A DNA stretch of 64,000 bases, from NCBI GenBank assembly GCA_951799405.1, contig CATOGX010000095.1, forward strand, positions 1 to 64,000. The letters run 5' to 3'. A program made the position numbers and the translations under genes. This document shows positions 22,442-33,355 of the stretch, piece after piece (positions within the stretch are counted from its first letter, which is position 1; each line of letters starts with the position of its first letter). A model generated the notes under the pieces. The model was given only the letters and a program-made list of their open reading frames with translations, was not told where the DNA came from and ran no database searches. Origin of the DNA: Agapetus fuscipes (Eukaryota > Arthropoda > Insecta > Trichoptera > Glossosomatidae).

Positions 22442-22795
22442 AAATATCACTGATGATGATGATGATGATGATGATTTGTATAGCGCCGTTTCGTGACTGC
22501 TGTCACTGCAAGGGCGCTTTCAGGCTTGACGCGGCGGTGAAGAAATGAGTCTTCATTCCCTTCTTGAAGCTCTCGATCCCTTCCTTGGCACGCACTTCAG
22601 GAGGCAGCTGGTTCCAAGTGGACGGTCCCGCAACGGCGAAAGCGCGGTCTCCGAACACTGTACATCTTTTTCTGTGTTGAGTGCTGACAGATGTAAGAGC
22701 ACTGTCGGCAGATCGCAGAGTGAGCCCCCTCTCGCTCAGACTCCTCGGTAGTATAAGCTCCTGCAAGTACTCTGGCGCCACTCCATGCAGTACTT
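22442..22795 (-). pseudogene. CR1/L2-like LINE 3' end
   Basis: 92-residue C-terminus containing TVFGDRAFAVAGPSTWNQLP and KGMKTHFFTAA, then a stop. Just downstream lies a hairpin (AGCGCC ... GGCGCT enclosing GTGAC AGCA GTCAC) and an ATC repeat tail at 22449-22474. The upstream RT is absent. Confidence 0.85.
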
Positions 22796-22849
22796 ATGTT
22801 AAGCAGAATGTAAATCTATTAACTTGTATTTATCTATAATGTAAGTCTG

Positions 22850-23085
22850 GTCGATATCTCAGTTGTTAGAGTGCTTGCATTCCATGCCGTGAGCTCGGTT
22901 TTCGAGCCCCACCAAGGGTGTCAGATATGATTTCTCGTGTCGGTGTTGATTTCAAACCCCAAAATAAAATACCGGCAAGGCTTACTCAGCCTTCACAATA
23001 AACGAGTACCAGCTCCCTTGGAAGCTGGGAAACCCCCACTTTAACGGGAGTGGTTGGCGTAAAGCCAGCCCCCTTAACTGTAAAT
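22850..23085 (+). mobile_element. tRNA-derived SINE
   Basis: The head resembles a tRNA gene: A-box-like TCAGTTGTTAGAGTGC and B-box-like GGTTTTCGAGCCCC about 40 bp apart. A non-tRNA body follows (CACTTTAACGGGAGTGG ... CTTAACTGTAAATATAAATA). It carries an internal pol III promoter pattern but is not a true tRNA, because the acceptor stem does not close. Confidence 0.65.
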
Positions 23086-23134
23086 ATAAATAGGTTCCAC
23101 TTGCCACTTGCGGAACCCTTCAGGAATATTGCTA

Positions 23135-23338
23135 TCGATATAGCAAAGATATATTCACATGCCTACAAACAAACATGTGCAAGTTTACGCTTACAATTGC
23201 TGAATAAGTACTTACGAATTAAAATCCAAACCTCAAACTAACATACACCCTGCAACTTTTGCCGACCATTCCTGACACAGAGGTGACATTGGCAAAGTGA
23301 ACCTTTTTACAGTATGGTAACCAACCTATATATCAAGT
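23135..23338 (-). repeat. LINE-B 3'UTR repeat
   Basis: Reverse copy with GGTGACATTGGCAAAGTGAA and ACCAACCTAT. Confidence 0.75.
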
Positions 23339-24043
23339 AAATGCGTGTGCATGCACTTAGTGTGAATTAATAAATTTTTGAAAGGAAGATCAGTTAGATT
23401 AAAATAATATCGAAGCTCTTTAAAGAATAGCAAAAATTATTTTCAACAATTGTTGTTCCTACCTTGAGGATGCTCAGCAGGATCAATAACGTCCATTAAT
23501 TTTTAATTAGTTAAATAGAATTCAATGTCTTATTATGCTTGTGGGAACTGTAACATCATAATATTCCAACAACAAGTGAGAGTACACTGTTCTATAGTTC
23601 TGTCACATTTAATTGCTTTTGTGTTGTTTTTATAACTCTGGTGTGAAAAAAAGTGTCTTGTATCGTAGGGTTGAGTTTTGTTAATGATTGAGGAGTATTT
23701 GTTTTTGTTTTTTACTTCAAATTCCGTGATTAAAGTCTCTTTTTACTGACTGATATTACATATTAAATTACTGCCATACCCTACCAAAACAATTGCTGCA
23801 AATCATAATATACTTTTATAATAGAGAATAACTTTTATTGGATGTGTCAAAGTGTTTCATGATAAGAACTTTGTAATTTAATTAATTTCTTGTTAAAACA
23901 TTGTCGCCTTTGCTTCTATACGACTCATATAATATCTACATAAACTAAATAAAGTGAAGTAATAGCATGTAAATTCCCGCCAGTTAAATTCAAATTAATT
24001 TTGAAGAATAGTGTATACCACTGAATATTTACAATTCAACAAG
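23339..24043 (+). other. Upstream of Jockey-like ORF1; probable 5'UTR
   Basis: Non-coding AT-rich sequence. The 5' end of the Jockey-like LINE must lie here, but I could not fix it, since no duplication matching the 3' flank was found. Confidence 0.35.
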
Positions 24044-25021
24044 ATGACGCGAGCTTCTACTGATTTGCTTAATTAAGGAGCTGAATGAGCAAGTCCAAGC
24101 CTTAAGTGCAGAATTGATAAATTTAAAGAATGTTGTCACCGAGCAAAATAAATTAATTCTGTCTCTGGTCGAAAATAACTCTCCACACAGTCTTCAGCAA
24201 AATCCATGGAAAACTATTGGTCCCCCTATAACCAGAGACAAGTCTACTCCGGGACCTGCTCGCCCATCTGTTTTTGTTCATCAGTCGAATTCTTCAAGCG
24301 ATAGTCCGGCTTCTTCGGGCGATACGATGAAGTCTTTAAAATCAGCCACGAACCCTTCTACTCTAGGCATTAGAGTCACGGGTTTGCGAGAACTGAAGAA
24401 TGGTGGAGTTCTGGTTCACCCTAGTTCTGCAAAAGAGGCATCGAAATTGGCAAATGCTCCAGCTCTTGCCAAAGCAGGCTTAAAGGCTACTGTTGCTCCT
24501 GGCCGTCAACCTCGTATTGCCATCCATGATCTACCTCAAGACATGCCTGCTGAAGAAGTGATTGCTGCCATCCATAATCAGACTTCAGATGAAACAGAAC
24601 TGACATTGGAAAACTTAAAGTTATCAATAACATTTTCTCACAAGTCTGGTCCCCGATCAGGCAGCTGCACACACATCTTTAATGTTCCACCATCAGTACG
24701 TCATGCTCTGATTGCAAGAGCTAGGCTAGCGATAGAATGGCAGCTCCATAGAGTAAGGGATTGGGTTGATAGCCTAAAGTGTGGGCACTGCCAATTATAT
24801 GGCCATAGGGCGTCGAGATGCAAGGCGGAGGATCCGACATGCTCTCACTGCGCTAAAACTGGTCACAACCGCAATGCATGCCCAAAAAAAGAAAAACCTC
24901 CTACTTGCGCTACATGTACTTTTTTCAAGAAAACTGCAACCCATGTAACTGGCGCAAAAGACTGTCCTGCTCGAATTGCGGCTGAAAAACGCGAATTATC
25001 TCGCATAAATTTTTTAGACTA
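24044..25021 (+). pseudogene. Jockey-like LINE ORF1 (gag-like), frameshifted near start
   Basis: Encodes the nucleic-acid-binding ORF1 protein of a LINE. Three CCHC-type clusters lie at the C-terminus (CGHCQLYGHRASRC, CSHCAKTGHNRNAC, CATCTFFKKTATHVTGAKDC). The N-terminal part is a short coiled-coil-like stretch (ELNEQVQALSAELINLKN). An ATG at 24044 opens 10 codons and hits TAA at 24074. The main frame is open from 24048 without an ATG, so a one-base loss near 24060-24074 probably broke the start. It ends 24 bp before ORF2. Confidence 0.8.
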
Positions 25022-25045
25022 AGCAAACCTGATAGGGGCTATTGT

Positions 25046-27853
25046 GTGACTTTTACCTCAGCGTATTACCAAAATGTCAGGGGTTTGAATACAAAGTTGA
25101 ATGATTTAAGGTGTAATGTCAGCATTAGTGATTATGATTATATTTTCCTCACTGAAACATGGCTCTCGGACAAAATAAAATCAGCCGAATTAGGACTATT
25201 CGACTATAACATTTTTCGATGTGATCGGTCTTCTTCCTCTATAAAAACCCGCGGAGGGGGAGTAATGATATGTGTTAGGAAGAAGTTTCCTTGTTTTGTG
25301 CTGAAAACATCAGATTTAATCTCGGAACAACTGTTTCTCTCCGTAGTAGTAGGCACAAAAAAACTAGTACTTGGATGCATATACATTCCCCCCTCCTCTT
25401 CTATAGAGGTATATAAATCGCATACTGAAATGGTTGAACAATTGTCCATAAATGCTGACTCAATGTTTATCTGTGGAGATTTTAATTTGCCGAAAACATT
25501 GTGGCTCAATGACAACCATGGCGTTAAAATATATAAAAATATTTCTCCCCAGGCTTCCATTATAGCCAATTTTTATGCATTTATGAACATGCATCAAGTT
25601 AACTCAATACCCAATGAACATGGCTATAGCTTGGATTTAATTTTTACCGATATCTCTAGTGTTAAGGTAAATAGATCTTCGAACAATTTGCTACCCCTTG
25701 ATAAGTTTCATCCTCCTCTTTCTTTTGACATCTCAAGTTTTCTCAGTAGTGAACTATTAAAGCATAAGGTATCCTATCACTATAAATTTAAAAATGGCAA
25801 TTATGCCGACATGAATTATTTTCTTGCTCAAATTAACTGGTCTTCCTTTTATTCACTTAACAATATAAATGAAGCTGTACTTCTTTTCAATGATTACCTG
25901 TCACATTCTATTCTCCAATTTGTTCCTAGAGGTATCTATTCTCAGCCTAAATTTCCTAATTGGTTCAGTTTGAAGCTGAAACATTTAATATTGGAAAAGA
26001 AAAAAATGCATAAGATGTATAAGGATACAGGAAAATTACTTTACTATCAGAAGTTTACTCATCTAAGACAATTATCTAAAATGGAATCAAGGAGTAGCTA
26101 TAAATCTTTTATTGAAGATACCGAGACTAACTTAAATTTATACCCAAAAAATTTTTGGCATTTTGTTGCACAAAAACGTGCAGATAACGGTCTTCCCTCT
26201 AATATGACCTATAATGATACTCAAGCCACAAATGCTACTGCCATTGCAGAATTGTTTGCTAAACACTTTTCTACAGTATATTCAGACACTGCATCTAATG
26301 TCCCGCTATTCAACTACACACATACTGTTGACTTAAATGAATGCAATATATCACTAGTGGATGTTTTCAATGCATTGGGGGCTCTGTCTGATAATAGTGG
26401 CACTGGTCCCGATGGTTTTCCACAACTTTTGCTCAAGAAGTGCAAGTTTACCTTGTCAAAGCCATTGTGTCATTTATTTAACCTTTCTCTGTCTTCAGGT
26501 GTTTTTCCTGACTCTTGGAAAATATCTTACCTAAGACCTATTTTTAAATCTGGAATCAAGTCTGATATAAAGAACTACCGACCTATATCAAATTTATCCC
26601 ATATACCAAAACTCTTTGAGTCTATCATAACTACAAAAATCTCCCCTCTCTTCAAAAATTTATTGATTGATGAACAACATGGCTTCCGATCTTCTAGATC
26701 TACTATTACTAATTTGCTTTCCTACACTGACACTATTGTCAGGGCCCTTGAGAATAATACTCAGGTTGATGTTCTATACACTGACTTCTCTAAGGCCTTC
26801 GATAAGGTTAACCATCAACTCCTTGTAGCTAAACTAAGAGCTATTGGTATAAGAGATCCCTTTCTAACCTTTCTCAAGTCTTACTTAACTGGAAGAAAAC
26901 AAAGAGTGAGAATAAATGATTCTATTTCTGATAAAATTGACGTTACGTCTGGTGTACCTCAAGGAGCACATCTTGCTCCTCTTCTTTTCAATATATTTAT
27001 TAATGACCTGAATGTTTTTTCTGACACTCAATTTTGGCTTTTTGCGGATGACAACAAAATGCTGAAATCCATTAACTCTTACAATGATTGCTCTCTGTTT
27101 CAATCAGATATTGATTCATTCAATGATTGGTGCAAGGCCAACTGCATGGAGCTGAATATCGATAAATGTAAAATTATGTCCTTTTATAAAACAAAAAAAC
27201 CTGTAAATTTTGTCTACAAACTAAATGGTGTTGACCTGGCAACGGTCACACTTATTAAGGACCTTGGCTTAACATTGGATATCAAACTTTCCTTTCGCGA
27301 ACACATTGATAATATTGTTAATAAGTCACTTAAGATTCTAGGTTTCATCCTTAGAATCACTTCTGATTTCAATAATGTACAAACTTTAAAAATCCTTTAC
27401 TGTTCATTGGTTCGCCCACACCTTGAGTATGCCAGTGTTATCTGGTCTCCATTCTATGCTACCCACATTGACCGTCTTGAATCAGTACAGCATCGCTTTC
27501 TAAGACGAGTTGCTTGGAAACTAGGTCTAAGTAGAGATGAGTATGACTATAAAGACATAGAGATCACCCTAGGCATTTCATCTTTAGTAACACGCCGACA
27601 ACATGCTCAACTCATATGTATTTATAAAATCATTAATAGTATTTTCGACTCACCTTATCTTTTACAATGTATCAAATTAAATGTTCCAACGCGAAGATTT
27701 AGAATAAATGAATTGCTCTCTCTCAACTTTCACACTTCAAATTTAGGATACTATTCTCCTATTAACAGAATGTGTCGTCTTTTAAATTCTTCCTCTCATC
27801 TAGATTTATGCGGCATGAGCCTATCTGAATTCCGTAGAGCTTTGTTTTGCTGA
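25046..27853 (+). CDS. Jockey-like LINE ORF2: endonuclease and reverse transcriptase
   Basis: 935 codons without a stop. The endonuclease opens with YYQNVRGLNTKLNDL, then FLTETWLSD and CGDFNLPKTLW. The RT has PDGFPQLLLKKCK, NYRPISNLSHIPKLFESI, DFSKAFDKVNHQLL, SGVPQGAHLAPLLFNIFIND and an FADD box (FADDNKML) in place of YADD. The C-terminus has RLESVQHRFLRRVAWKLG. FADD and a poly(A) tail fit the Jockey clade. The translated start is not an ATG codon; ORF2 of such elements is often reached by reinitiation. Together with ORF1 this is a nearly complete element whose activity is doubtful because ORF1 is broken. Confidence 0.9.
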   Translation: MTFTSAYYQNVRGLNTKLNDLRCNVSISDYDYIFLTETWLSDKIKSAELGLFDYNIFRCDRSSSSIKTRGGGVMICVRKKFPCFVLKTSDLISEQLFLSVVVGTKKLVLGCIYIPPSSSIEVYKSHTEMVEQLSINADSMFICGDFNLPKTLWLNDNHGVKIYKNISPQASIIANFYAFMNMHQVNSIPNEHGYSLDLIFTDISSVKVNRSSNNLLPLDKFHPPLSFDISSFLSSELLKHKVSYHYKFKNGNYADMNYFLAQINWSSFYSLNNINEAVLLFNDYLSHSILQFVPRGIYSQPKFPNWFSLKLKHLILEKKKMHKMYKDTGKLLYYQKFTHLRQLSKMESRSSYKSFIEDTETNLNLYPKNFWHFVAQKRADNGLPSNMTYNDTQATNATAIAELFAKHFSTVYSDTASNVPLFNYTHTVDLNECNISLVDVFNALGALSDNSGTGPDGFPQLLLKKCKFTLSKPLCHLFNLSLSSGVFPDSWKISYLRPIFKSGIKSDIKNYRPISNLSHIPKLFESIITTKISPLFKNLLIDEQHGFRSSRSTITNLLSYTDTIVRALENNTQVDVLYTDFSKAFDKVNHQLLVAKLRAIGIRDPFLTFLKSYLTGRKQRVRINDSISDKIDVTSGVPQGAHLAPLLFNIFINDLNVFSDTQFWLFADDNKMLKSINSYNDCSLFQSDIDSFNDWCKANCMELNIDKCKIMSFYKTKKPVNFVYKLNGVDLATVTLIKDLGLTLDIKLSFREHIDNIVNKSLKILGFILRITSDFNNVQTLKILYCSLVRPHLEYASVIWSPFYATHIDRLESVQHRFLRRVAWKLGLSRDEYDYKDIEITLGISSLVTRRQHAQLICIYKIINSIFDSPYLLQCIKLNVPTRRFRINELLSLNFHTSNLGYYSPINRMCRLLNSSSHLDLCGMSLSEFRRALFC

Positions 27854-28022
27854 GGAAAGTATAAGTATTTATATTTTGTCTATGCTACTATGAAATATTA
27901 ATTCTTGTATTTTATTATTTTCTTTGTCATTTTCTGTAATTACTTTTTCATATAACTATGTAATTGGACTATTATGTCCGTAAGTAAAAATAAATAAAAT
28001 AAATAAAAAAAAAAAAAAAAAA
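27854..28022 (+). other. 3'UTR and poly(A) tail of the Jockey-like LINE
   Basis: Non-coding, with overlapping AATAAA words at 27990-28005 and an A-run at 28004-28021. This marks the 3' end of the insertion. Confidence 0.8.
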
Positions 28023-28522
28023 TAAACACTATATTTTTTTCAACCAAATATTTTGTTTTGATATTTGTATTGTTTTTGCTTTCTTATCTTAGTAGAGAAA
28101 GATTTATAATCCTGTCCTCGGAACTGTTGCCGCTATGGCAGGAACAAAAGCGCTATAATCCCTAAGGCTCTATTGTTTGACATGGACGGGTACGACTGCA
28201 CATCTTCGGTACCTTTGCTTGCTTTGTTTTTTTTTTTAGTTTGAGGAGAAACTTTTATTACTTGATTACTGTTTGGAATGCTCGGGGCCCTATTCAGTTC
28301 TTCTGGGGCCCTTGAATAGTTGTTGTGAGAAGCTTGTATTTCCTAATTATTGAAGACTTTGTCCGTATGAAACGTAGCGTTATAAAGTGGAAGTCAAGAA
28401 AGTGGCATTTCTTTACATTTTCTGTGCTTTATTTTTTAGAATAATGATAAGAATAAGACCTTTGGCAGCGGGGGCCCTGATGGTTCGGTCGCACCGCTCG
28501 AACCGCCCTAGATCCGGGCCTG
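28023..28522. other. Right internal end of the 9-kb hAT-like element
   Basis: Non-coding, with several GGGGCCC words (28283, 28305, 28470 area) mirroring the left end and the terminal ATCCGGGCCTG. Confidence 0.6.
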
Positions 28523-28672
28523 TGTGGGGCTTATGTCCATTTGAGGTTTGAATTTTATTTGTAAGTACACAATCAGCATTTGTAAGCGCGAACTACACGT
28601 GTTTGTTTGTGGGCATACATCTGAGAGCTTTGAATGAATATATCATTGCAACTTAGATTATAGATTATAGAA
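28523..28672 (+). repeat. LINE-B 3'UTR repeat, right half
   Basis: Continues the half at 19371-19465 and ends TTGCAACTTAGATTATAGATT. Confidence 0.85.
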
Positions 28673-28759
28673 TTTGCAAAACTATCATACCCTCATCAAC
28701 CACCTCTTCCGGAGCCCTCTGGAGGACAGGAGCCAGGAGAGCAGGAGCTTTCTTCTTAT

Positions 28760-29374
28760 CTAATCTAAGTTGCAAAATATAAGTAACAGTAGAGATTCAC
28801 ATACGCATTTTCACAAAACAGACATGTTTAATTTTGCGCTTAAACATGCCGCATGTAGTCCTACAATATAAAAACCTAATCTCAAATTAACAAAAGCCCT
28901 GCAACTCTTGCCGACCTTCCCTGAAACAGGAGTGATATTGGCAAAGTGAACCATTTTTTACAGTGTAATAATAATAATAGTTCTACACTTTTATAGCGCC
29001 ATTTCGTAACTGACGTCACTTCAAAGGCGCTTTGTAGGAGTGTCCAAACAAATATGTTTTTAATTGCTTTCTAAACCGCTCCTCAACGTGTTGTTCTCTG
29101 AGGGTCACTGGGAGTGCATTCCAAGCCATCGGAGCTGCGACACAAAAAGCTCGGTCACCGAACAACGTCCTTGTGGATCTGCCTGGGACCTGGAGCAGAC
29201 TCGCGTTAGCGTCTCGGGACCTAAGTGTGCGTCCGCGAGTTGAAATCTCCTTCCTTCCTACCATGTCCACAAGGTAAAGCGGCGCCATTCCATGCAATGT
29301 CTTGTAGGTGAGTGTGCAGAGCTTGTATTGAAAGTGTGGGTGGTCAGCCTCATATCAACCTATAAGCAAAGCTG
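28760..29374 (-). repeat. LINE-B 3'UTR repeat split by a CR1/L2-like fragment
   Basis: Right-end part 29329-29374 (GTGGTCAGCCTCATATCAACC) and main part 28760-28964, separated by a CR1/L2-like insertion between TTTTTACAGT and GTGGGTGGTC. Confidence 0.8.
28965..29328 (-). pseudogene. CR1/L2-like LINE 3' end
   Basis: C-terminal ORF (29297-29016): MHGMAPLYLVDMVGRKEIST and TLFGDRAFCVAAPMAWNALP. It is followed by the 3' hairpin (AAAGCGCCTTT ... AAATGGCGCT with inner GTGAC/GTTAC, a G-T wobble) and a TTA tail (28966-28980). Confidence 0.85.
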
Positions 29375-29486
29375 GGCCCCGTTAATCAAACAATTAACTT
29401 CGTTAATCGCTAATCCGTTACTAGAAAAGTTAAACGTTAAAGCGTTAGATGTACAAAATATAACGTAAGTTAAAAGTTAGTCGTTA
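29375..29486. repeat. TTAAC/GTTAA-rich repeat
   Basis: Dense alternation of GTTAATCG, TAATCCGTTA and AACGTTAA words. It looks like the edge of a MITE interrupted by the following LINE. Confidence 0.35.
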
Positions 29487-30118
29487 AATGATGATGATGA
29501 TGATGATGATTATGATGATTTCCTTATCAGCGCCGTTTCGTGACTCAATGTCACTCCAAGGGCGCTTAGTATTTTACTGGGCGAAGAAAAATGTCTTCAT
29601 CCTCCTCTTTAGGTCCTCAATCGTCTTAGACCTCCGGATTTCTGGTGGTAGTTGATTCCAGGTCGCAGGGCCGGCCACTGCAAAAGCACGGTCTCCGAAA
29701 ACAGTGGCAATTTTTCTTCTAGGTTCATTTAGCAGGGTTTCCGCTCCGTTCTCTGCTGATCTTAGTGTTTGCTCCCTTGAGCCCAGGACTTTTGAGACAA
29801 TCAGCTCTTGGATGTAGAAAGGAGCTGCATCATAGAGAGCTTTGCATGTGATAAGGCCAAGCTTAAATTTGACGCGTTGAGGAAACCTCAGCCAGTGGAG
29901 TCGCTCTAAAAGCGGAGTTATGTGACAGTGTTTGGTTTGGTTGAATATAAGCCGCGCGCCTGCATTCATTACTGACTGCAACCGACTTAATTCACACTGT
30001 GGTTGGGCTGCATAAATGCCATTGCAGTAGTCCACTTTGGATACTACAAAAGCGTTGACGAGTGACCTTTTAGCTTCCAACGGTAGATATTTTTTTATAT
30101 ATTTCAGCTGTCGTAAAC
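29487..30118 (-). pseudogene. CR1/L2-like LINE, C-terminal third
   Basis: Open from LRQLKYIKKYLPLEAKRSLV through VDYCNGIYAAQPQCELSRLQ and TVFGDRAFAVAGPATWNQLP to a stop at 29574. The RT core is missing. The 3' hairpin (AGCGCCCTTGGA GTGAC ATTGA GTCAC GAAACGGCGCT) and ATC tail follow at 29487-29570. Confidence 0.85.
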
Positions 30119-31320
30119 CATAGTAGCCGGAGCTAACCGTGGTGCTGAAGTTAACAAATACATAGTTTTACCTAGAAGATGGTAGGTTAGGTTTTTAATA
30201 ATTGAAGGGTTGAAGGGACTTGGATTTGTTATACAAGTAAGTAAATATAACAAGTAATAATTGTAAGTATTTATTTCACCTATGAACTCTAATTTCAATT
30301 AAAAGAACATCAAATCAACACTACAGTTATGAATTTCTTATTTATTTAGTGGGCCCAACTTTGATGACCGAAATAACCCATATTTTGAATGGTAAGGTAG
30401 TATTTTCTCTCCAGATTAAATTAACACGTAAAATTAATTATTTTTTTCCATAAAATACCAATTCAAAATAATTTTATTTACGGAGATACCTTAAACGGAG
30501 ATTTTCACTGTTCTTATGAATAAATCCTAACTTTTTTTTATTTCAAAACATTCATTTTGATTAGTTTTATTTTTTCTAGATGAAAATTATTTTTTTAAAC
30601 TTTTCATTGGTTTTTTATAATTATTTTAAAAAAACTCAAATTTTGCATACGATACTGTAGTTAAATTAGGTTTTCAATGGTTGATTTTCATTTTAGGATT
30701 TGAAGTGATATTTTTTATGTGTATAGAATGTAATCCTTACTTTATTTTTTCTCTTCTAATTTATAATTTATAATGGAAAAATAAAGATTTTCATACAAAA
30801 AATGGTCCAGTCTTTGGCGCCACGGAATCCTGCGGCGGTCTCGCGAACTGCACTTAAAATTTTATATCTCCTTCGTTTTTGACCAAAAAATTAGGAGACC
30901 GAGATTTAGGTGTAACGGAGTTCAAGCGTTTACGTTAAAACTGGACCAAACAGGCACAAAAATGCATGAAAACCAAAACGCCAGCTCGAGATGCTGTTTA
31001 AGATTCGATACATTTTTCGCATGCGGTCTATTTCCTATAGTTACGAGAATTTTACACTTCGGGTATATACTCGTATATCTTCATATATCGACGGAAATGC
31101 ACGAGTGAGCACTTATATTATGTATGTTATATATATAAAGGCTGTGGTTTAGTAAAATACGTATATACAGGTATTCCACTAGAAAGATTCATTGGCAAAA
31201 CATAAATTATTTCGCAGTTTCAGAATATCGTCGCCTTACTTTCAAAACCTCTTATCTCAAAATATATTTTATTTTGCTTAAGTACTTCTTTCTATATAAT
31301 ATTACATAACTACTACATAC
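30119..31320. other. Unannotated AT-rich stretch
   Basis: No ORF, tRNA or repeat seen elsewhere in the window is recognised over these 1.2 kb. Confidence 0.3.
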
Positions 31321-31323
31321 TCG

Positions 31324-31640
31324 ATGGTTTGAGCATATGGAGAGAATGAATGAGGAAAGACTGACGAAGAAAGTATACGTTGCAAGAATGGAAGGGCGTG
31401 GGTTCGAATTCCGGCGGAGCACAAAAAATATACCATTTATATTTTCAAATTTGCTCTTCGCTGGGATGAAAAATTCATAAACCTTTACCAAAGACTGGAG
31501 GAAATGAAAGAAGTGTGTAAGGACAGATAGAAATGGCGGTTGATCTGTAATGTTGGCGGCTTGGGTTTATAAAATTGGAATTTGTTTTCTGTTTTAGTTT
31601 TGATGTCCATAGAAATGATTATTTATTGATTTAAATTGTC
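31324..31640 (+). pseudogene. LINE-B C-terminal fragment interrupted by a tRNA-like insert
   Basis: Encodes RWFEHMERMNEERLTKKVYV up to 31387 and resumes at about 31488 with LEEMKEVCKDR, a TAG in place of a codon, and WRLICNVGG. The 100-bp interruption has GGGTTCGAATTCCGG, a canonical B-box-like word, and TAAACCTTTACCAAAGAC, so it is probably a tRNA-derived SINE scrap. Confidence 0.6.
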
Positions 31641-32476
31641 GTATTTGGCATATTAAAATTGTCACACAATTGAAGATACTCGTAGAAGCATAGAACTTTT
31701 ATTTTTGTATTTGTTTTGTCTAATATTTCTAATATATTCATTTTTTTCCTTTTTGGCAGCTACGAGTATGTATTAACTCTAAATTGTCTAGTATGTCCTT
31801 CTCTTGCGTGTTCACCTATTTCCGAGTGAATCAATACACAGAAACGGGCTGGCATTAGCAAAAGTGAACCTATTAAAAAACATTTGTTGACCTCTTCCCT
31901 AGCAATTCGGCCTTGCGACGTCACAATTTTGTCATGCAGATCTTATTGTGTTTATTTTCAATAAATTTATTATTTAATTGTAAACATAAGTAATTGTTGA
32001 TCTGTAATGTTGGCAGCTAAGTTTATTTTAATTATAATTTCTGTATGATGTATCTTCAAGTATTATGTCTACACTTGTAAAATGTACTTCATTATTTGTG
32101 TTACCGAACTTATAGTCTGGTATGTGGCTCCCATACTGTAATTTGTTTTTAAGATCCTGTGCAACAGACTCCCTAGATTTCAGAGACTCTATGGGGTTTA
32201 TGACACTTGTTGTAGTGCTGCAGAGGTGTTTACAAGCTTGGTCATCGCTACAAAGCGCCAATACTCAAGGAAGAACCAGTTGCAAGGTTTTATGATTTTT
32301 TCAACCCAGTAAATAGAATACTTGAAAATTTAAATGGTATACTGTGGGTATACTTGACTAAGGATCAGTTGAAAAAATGGTTGACATTTTGAATGTCACT
32401 CCTGCTTCTTCAAAGATCGGTAAGAGTTTCAGGGCTTAAGCTCATTTTAGGTTTTGGTTTTGAGAGATGAGTTTTA

Positions 32477-32632
32477 GGCTGGTTTTAGTGCCGCGCTGAC
32501 CCTTCAAAATATTTGAACTTGAGTTTTAGAATGGCGCGTAGCTGTCAGTGCGCAACGCTTCCTACAAGTTCATATATTTTGGCTGTCAGCGCTGACGGTC
32601 AGCGTGTTGTCAGCGCGACACTAAAACCAGCC
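32477..32632. mobile_element. Harbinger-type MITE, 156 bp, TIR GGCTGGTTTTAGTG
   Basis: Ends GGCTGGTTTTAGTGCCGCGC and, inverted, GGCTGGTTTTAGTGTCGCGC; flanked by TTA on both sides (32474-32476, 32633-32635). TTA/TAA duplications are typical of PIF/Harbinger. The second copy is at 60958-61114. The short ORF across it is not a gene. Confidence 0.75.
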
Positions 32633-33024
32633 TTAAAATCCAATACCAATCTCCATTTACTCTCAGTGTCTGAAAACCAAGCAACGCAACTCTCACCACA
32701 GCACTGCGCAGCTAACGGCCCTGCAACCGGATAAGGACAACTGCCACATTACCAACACCTCTGCGGCACTATAACAAGTGTCATGGACCCCTAGAGCTCT
32801 TGAATCTAAGGAATCTCGCGCACAGGCTTCCTTAAAAAAAATGGAAGATTCACATTAGGTGGCGGTTGAGCCATGGATTACCTGTGACTGCAGCGTCTTA
32901 TCTTTTCTTGATGGGGTTATTTGTGGGAATAGAAACAAATATTACATTGCTAGATAAAATCTTTATTATAAATCATATCCATTTTCATTGTTATCATTAG
33001 AATGGTAGCTATAATCTTAGTTGC

Positions 33025-33082
33025 AAACATTTATTGGTACTTAAGGCTTATAAATATAAGCCTTAAGTACCAATAAATGTTT
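33025..33082. repeat. Perfect 28-bp palindrome with 2-bp spacer
   Basis: Arm 33025-33052 contains ATTGGTACTTAAGGCTTATA, perfectly inverted at 33055-33082. The paralogous block (about 61505) has only a single arm, so this copy gained an inverted duplication. Confidence 0.85.
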
Positions 33083-33174
33083 AAATAATTTAATTAAATA
33101 ATGCACCCTAACAGGCAAACACATTTTTTTTTTTTGGTGCACAACAGGTTGCCCTAATTACAGTGCACCCTGAT

Positions 33175-33355
33175 AAAACACATGTAAGCTGGTGCTCACA
33201 CATGCTGCATGTGTACTTACAAAAAAAACCTCACATGATCAGATACCTTGCAACTCCTGCTACCCTTTCCTGAAAACGGGTGACATTGGCAAAAGTGAAA
33301 CATGTCTTAACAGCATGGGGGGTAAGCCTCATACCAACCTATTTGTCTAGGAACT
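33175..33355 (-). repeat. LINE-B 3'UTR relative, diverged
   Basis: CATGCTGCATGTGTACTTAC, CTTGCAACTCCTGCTACCC and GCCTCATACCAACCTATTTG. The paralogue is at 61618-61795. Confidence 0.7.

Larger units (their letters stand above)
19466..28522. mobile_element. hAT-like DNA element, 9.06 kb, TIR CAGGCCCGGAT
   Basis: Perfect 11-bp terminal inverted repeats (CAGGCCCGGAT at 19466, ATCCGGGCCTG ending at 28522) are flanked by identical 8-bp duplications TGTGGGGC (19458-19465, 28523-28530). Subterminal GGGGCCC words recur at both ends. 8-bp duplications are typical of hAT and Zisupton elements. No transposase ORF is visible inside, so this copy is non-autonomous. Its length comes from later insertions: a LINE-B 3'UTR, a Penelope-like piece, a tRNA-derived SINE and a Jockey-like LINE. 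Confidence 0.85.

Noticed and set aside
32513..32734. 73-codon ORF with MARSCQCATLPTSS
   Set aside because: Lies across a MITE with inverted ends and flanking TTA; non-coding.
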